A stretch of 64,000 nt of DNA from Liolophura sinensis (Eukaryota > Mollusca > Polyplacophora > Chitonida > Chitonidae). This document shows positions 62,353 to 64,000 of the stretch, piece after piece. The translations under genes were made by a program, and so were the position numbers. Location: assembly GCF_032854445.1 (NCBI RefSeq), contig NC_088305.1, positions 29,224,628 through 29,288,627 of the forward strand, written 5' to 3'. Under the pieces are notes generated by a model. It was given only the letters and a program-made list of their open reading frames with translations. It had not been told where the DNA came from and made no database searches. Numbering within the stretch: the stretch's first letter is position 1; each line of letters starts with the position of its first letter.

Positions 62353-64000
62353 TTAGCTTCCACATTAATCAAGTATTTCTGAAAGCTAAGCTGGTAAGAA
62401 TGAAACAGATCTCAAATCTCGGGGCCGCAATGCATGGAGAAAATCACCACTAGGCCTAATAATGAACATATCCATATCACAGTTCAGATCGCCAACTAGT
62501 TAAACAAAATCTAAAATCTAATTGTCAAAGACCAATTTCATTAATACAATCAGCAACTGACGGGTTAATTGAACCTACACAGGCGTATATATCTGTGTCC
62601 ACAGTCCAAATTAATGCCGTTATTCGTGACCACACATACATGCTAAATTTTCATATATGATCACTGCAACGCAAGCTTTGTTTCTCAATCATCTTGGGTT
62701 ATTGACGGCCTTGCAATATGCCTAATAGAGGCATAGAAAACACATAAATTTCAAAAACTTGGACTGAATTTCAGTGCGTATAATTCAATACAGAATAATG
62801 CCATTATCTGAATGTAGATAAAATTCGTCTCGTATATACAGTGCCTATAATTATACATACACAAGCCAACATCATATGTAGCTGTGCATACAGTGCATTA
62901 TGTAACTGAAATGAGGGGTAGATGTACACCAAAATGTGCAAACACCCAGACTTCTTCCGGTGTTCCTGTATGAGCGCAGTGCATCGTGGGATTGACACAT
63001 GTCCATTCAGTAAGCAACGAGAATATCGCGGAGCTCTTTAGCATTACTTTTCTGGCTGTGAAGGATTATATACCCAAGACTGCTGCTGAATAAAATGATT
63101 TATTTATCTGATTGTTGTCCAACACCTTGCTCAGGAATTATGAACAATATGTAATGAGGCAATCGACTTTGTCCAAAAGTCCTCAGGTGAAAAAAAAGTC
63201 ATACCTGCTCAATGTCCTACATTTTTGAAGTTCCCTTTCACCCCACTTCAAATTCCATAATGCGGGTTTGGGCAATGTCACTAACTCACAGGGGTATGCA
63301 TGCTACATGTGCATAATGGAAGCACAATTCTGACAATCCAAAAAGCTGTGAATCTTTTCCAATTTTAAGTGTACATGTATAAGGCGTACACGTACACGTA
63401 AGGATTAAGACACCAAGCAAAGGAAAGTGTAGAAGGCTGATGAAAGAGACGACTTCCATTAACAACAATCGCAGTATTTATAAAAAAAAAACTATTTGCA
63501 TTTTATGATCTTGTTATAGACAGTTATAGACTTCAAATGTCTTGTCGGATCGATAGGAAATGCACGATCTACCGAGATTATAACCGATCCACAGTCATGC
63601 ATAAAGGATAAATGAAAACTCGCGGAAAAAACATATAAGATGATTGATTTAAAAAAAAAGGTATGACCCGATTTCTTTGATGAAATTATTAAAAGTTTTG
63701 AAGAAGGGTGATGTTAAAATCAGAAAATAAAAAAGTTATCTCTCCGACATCACACAACGTGTTTGCAAATTGATATGTACGTCTATATATAGCCTCGTCG
63801 GCCAAACAACACAGAAAAAGGGGTGTGATATTATATCCGGGTCTTTTTGTAGTTATTTAGAAAAACTATACCCTGTTTAACTTACCTACGCTTTCAATAA
63901 AGCCATGCAAAATGAAGACCAAAACCGCATATGAATGGAAATAAAATTGTAAAAGAGTGATGTGTGTACGGATAACACTTTGCATTTTCCTCAGAAATAG
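62353..64000. other. Intergenic to window end, nothing recognised
   Basis: AT-rich. A weak SINE tail-like piece occurs at 63098-63190 (TTTATTTATCTGATTGTTGT). No exon is identified on either strand. Confidence 0.45.

Overview
The window is metazoan nuclear DNA, most likely from a mollusc. It has short coding exons with GT-AG introns, is AT-rich, and holds many microsatellites and minisatellites. It also carries dozens of tRNA-derived SINE copies of a type common in molluscan genomes (conserved core, then a tail reading roughly TTGAGTACGGCGTAAAACACCAATCAAATAAATA in pieces). The taxon is inferred from this repeat content and from FMNL protein similarity, not from a marker gene.

The dominant feature is one gene on the minus strand, a formin of the FMNL/FRL class. 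I traced 29 coding exons, from an N-myristoylated start at 47937 down to a stop at 10261. They encode the GTPase-binding/DID region, a coiled-coil linker, a proline-rich FH1, the FH2 actin-nucleating domain with its GNYMN motif, and a basic DAD tail. Summed exon phases give an uninterrupted protein of about 982 residues (short FH1) or 1010 residues (long FH1), provided eight possible single-base discrepancies are set aside. Seven of these are clustered in FH2 exons 23-25.

Layout: 1-1850 non-coding DNA with one SINE; 1852-4481 a 78-bp minisatellite that keeps an 814-codon frame open; 4482-10260 the probable FMNL 3' flank or 3' UTR with two minisatellites; 10261-47937 FMNL, with a 14.7-kb first intron and many SINEs, a short non-autonomous piggyBac element in intron 14, and a SINE nested in a 19-bp minisatellite in intron 1; 47938-48500 the FMNL 5' leader and probable promoter; 49704-50322 two weakly supported minus-strand exons of an unrecognised gene; 51 kb to the end repeat-rich intergenic DNA, including 28-bp and 93-bp tandem arrays, a TA-rich palindrome and a 300-bp polypurine G-rich tract.

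FMNL is the only recognisable gene, so there is no operon-like or multigene system. The most notable points are structural: a splice donor tandemly triplicated with a 52-bp unit, an FH1 exon whose two ends lie in different frames but which has an internal acceptor that restores phase, a local cluster of indels in FH2, the piggyBac derivative, and a satellite whose units each contain a foldback.
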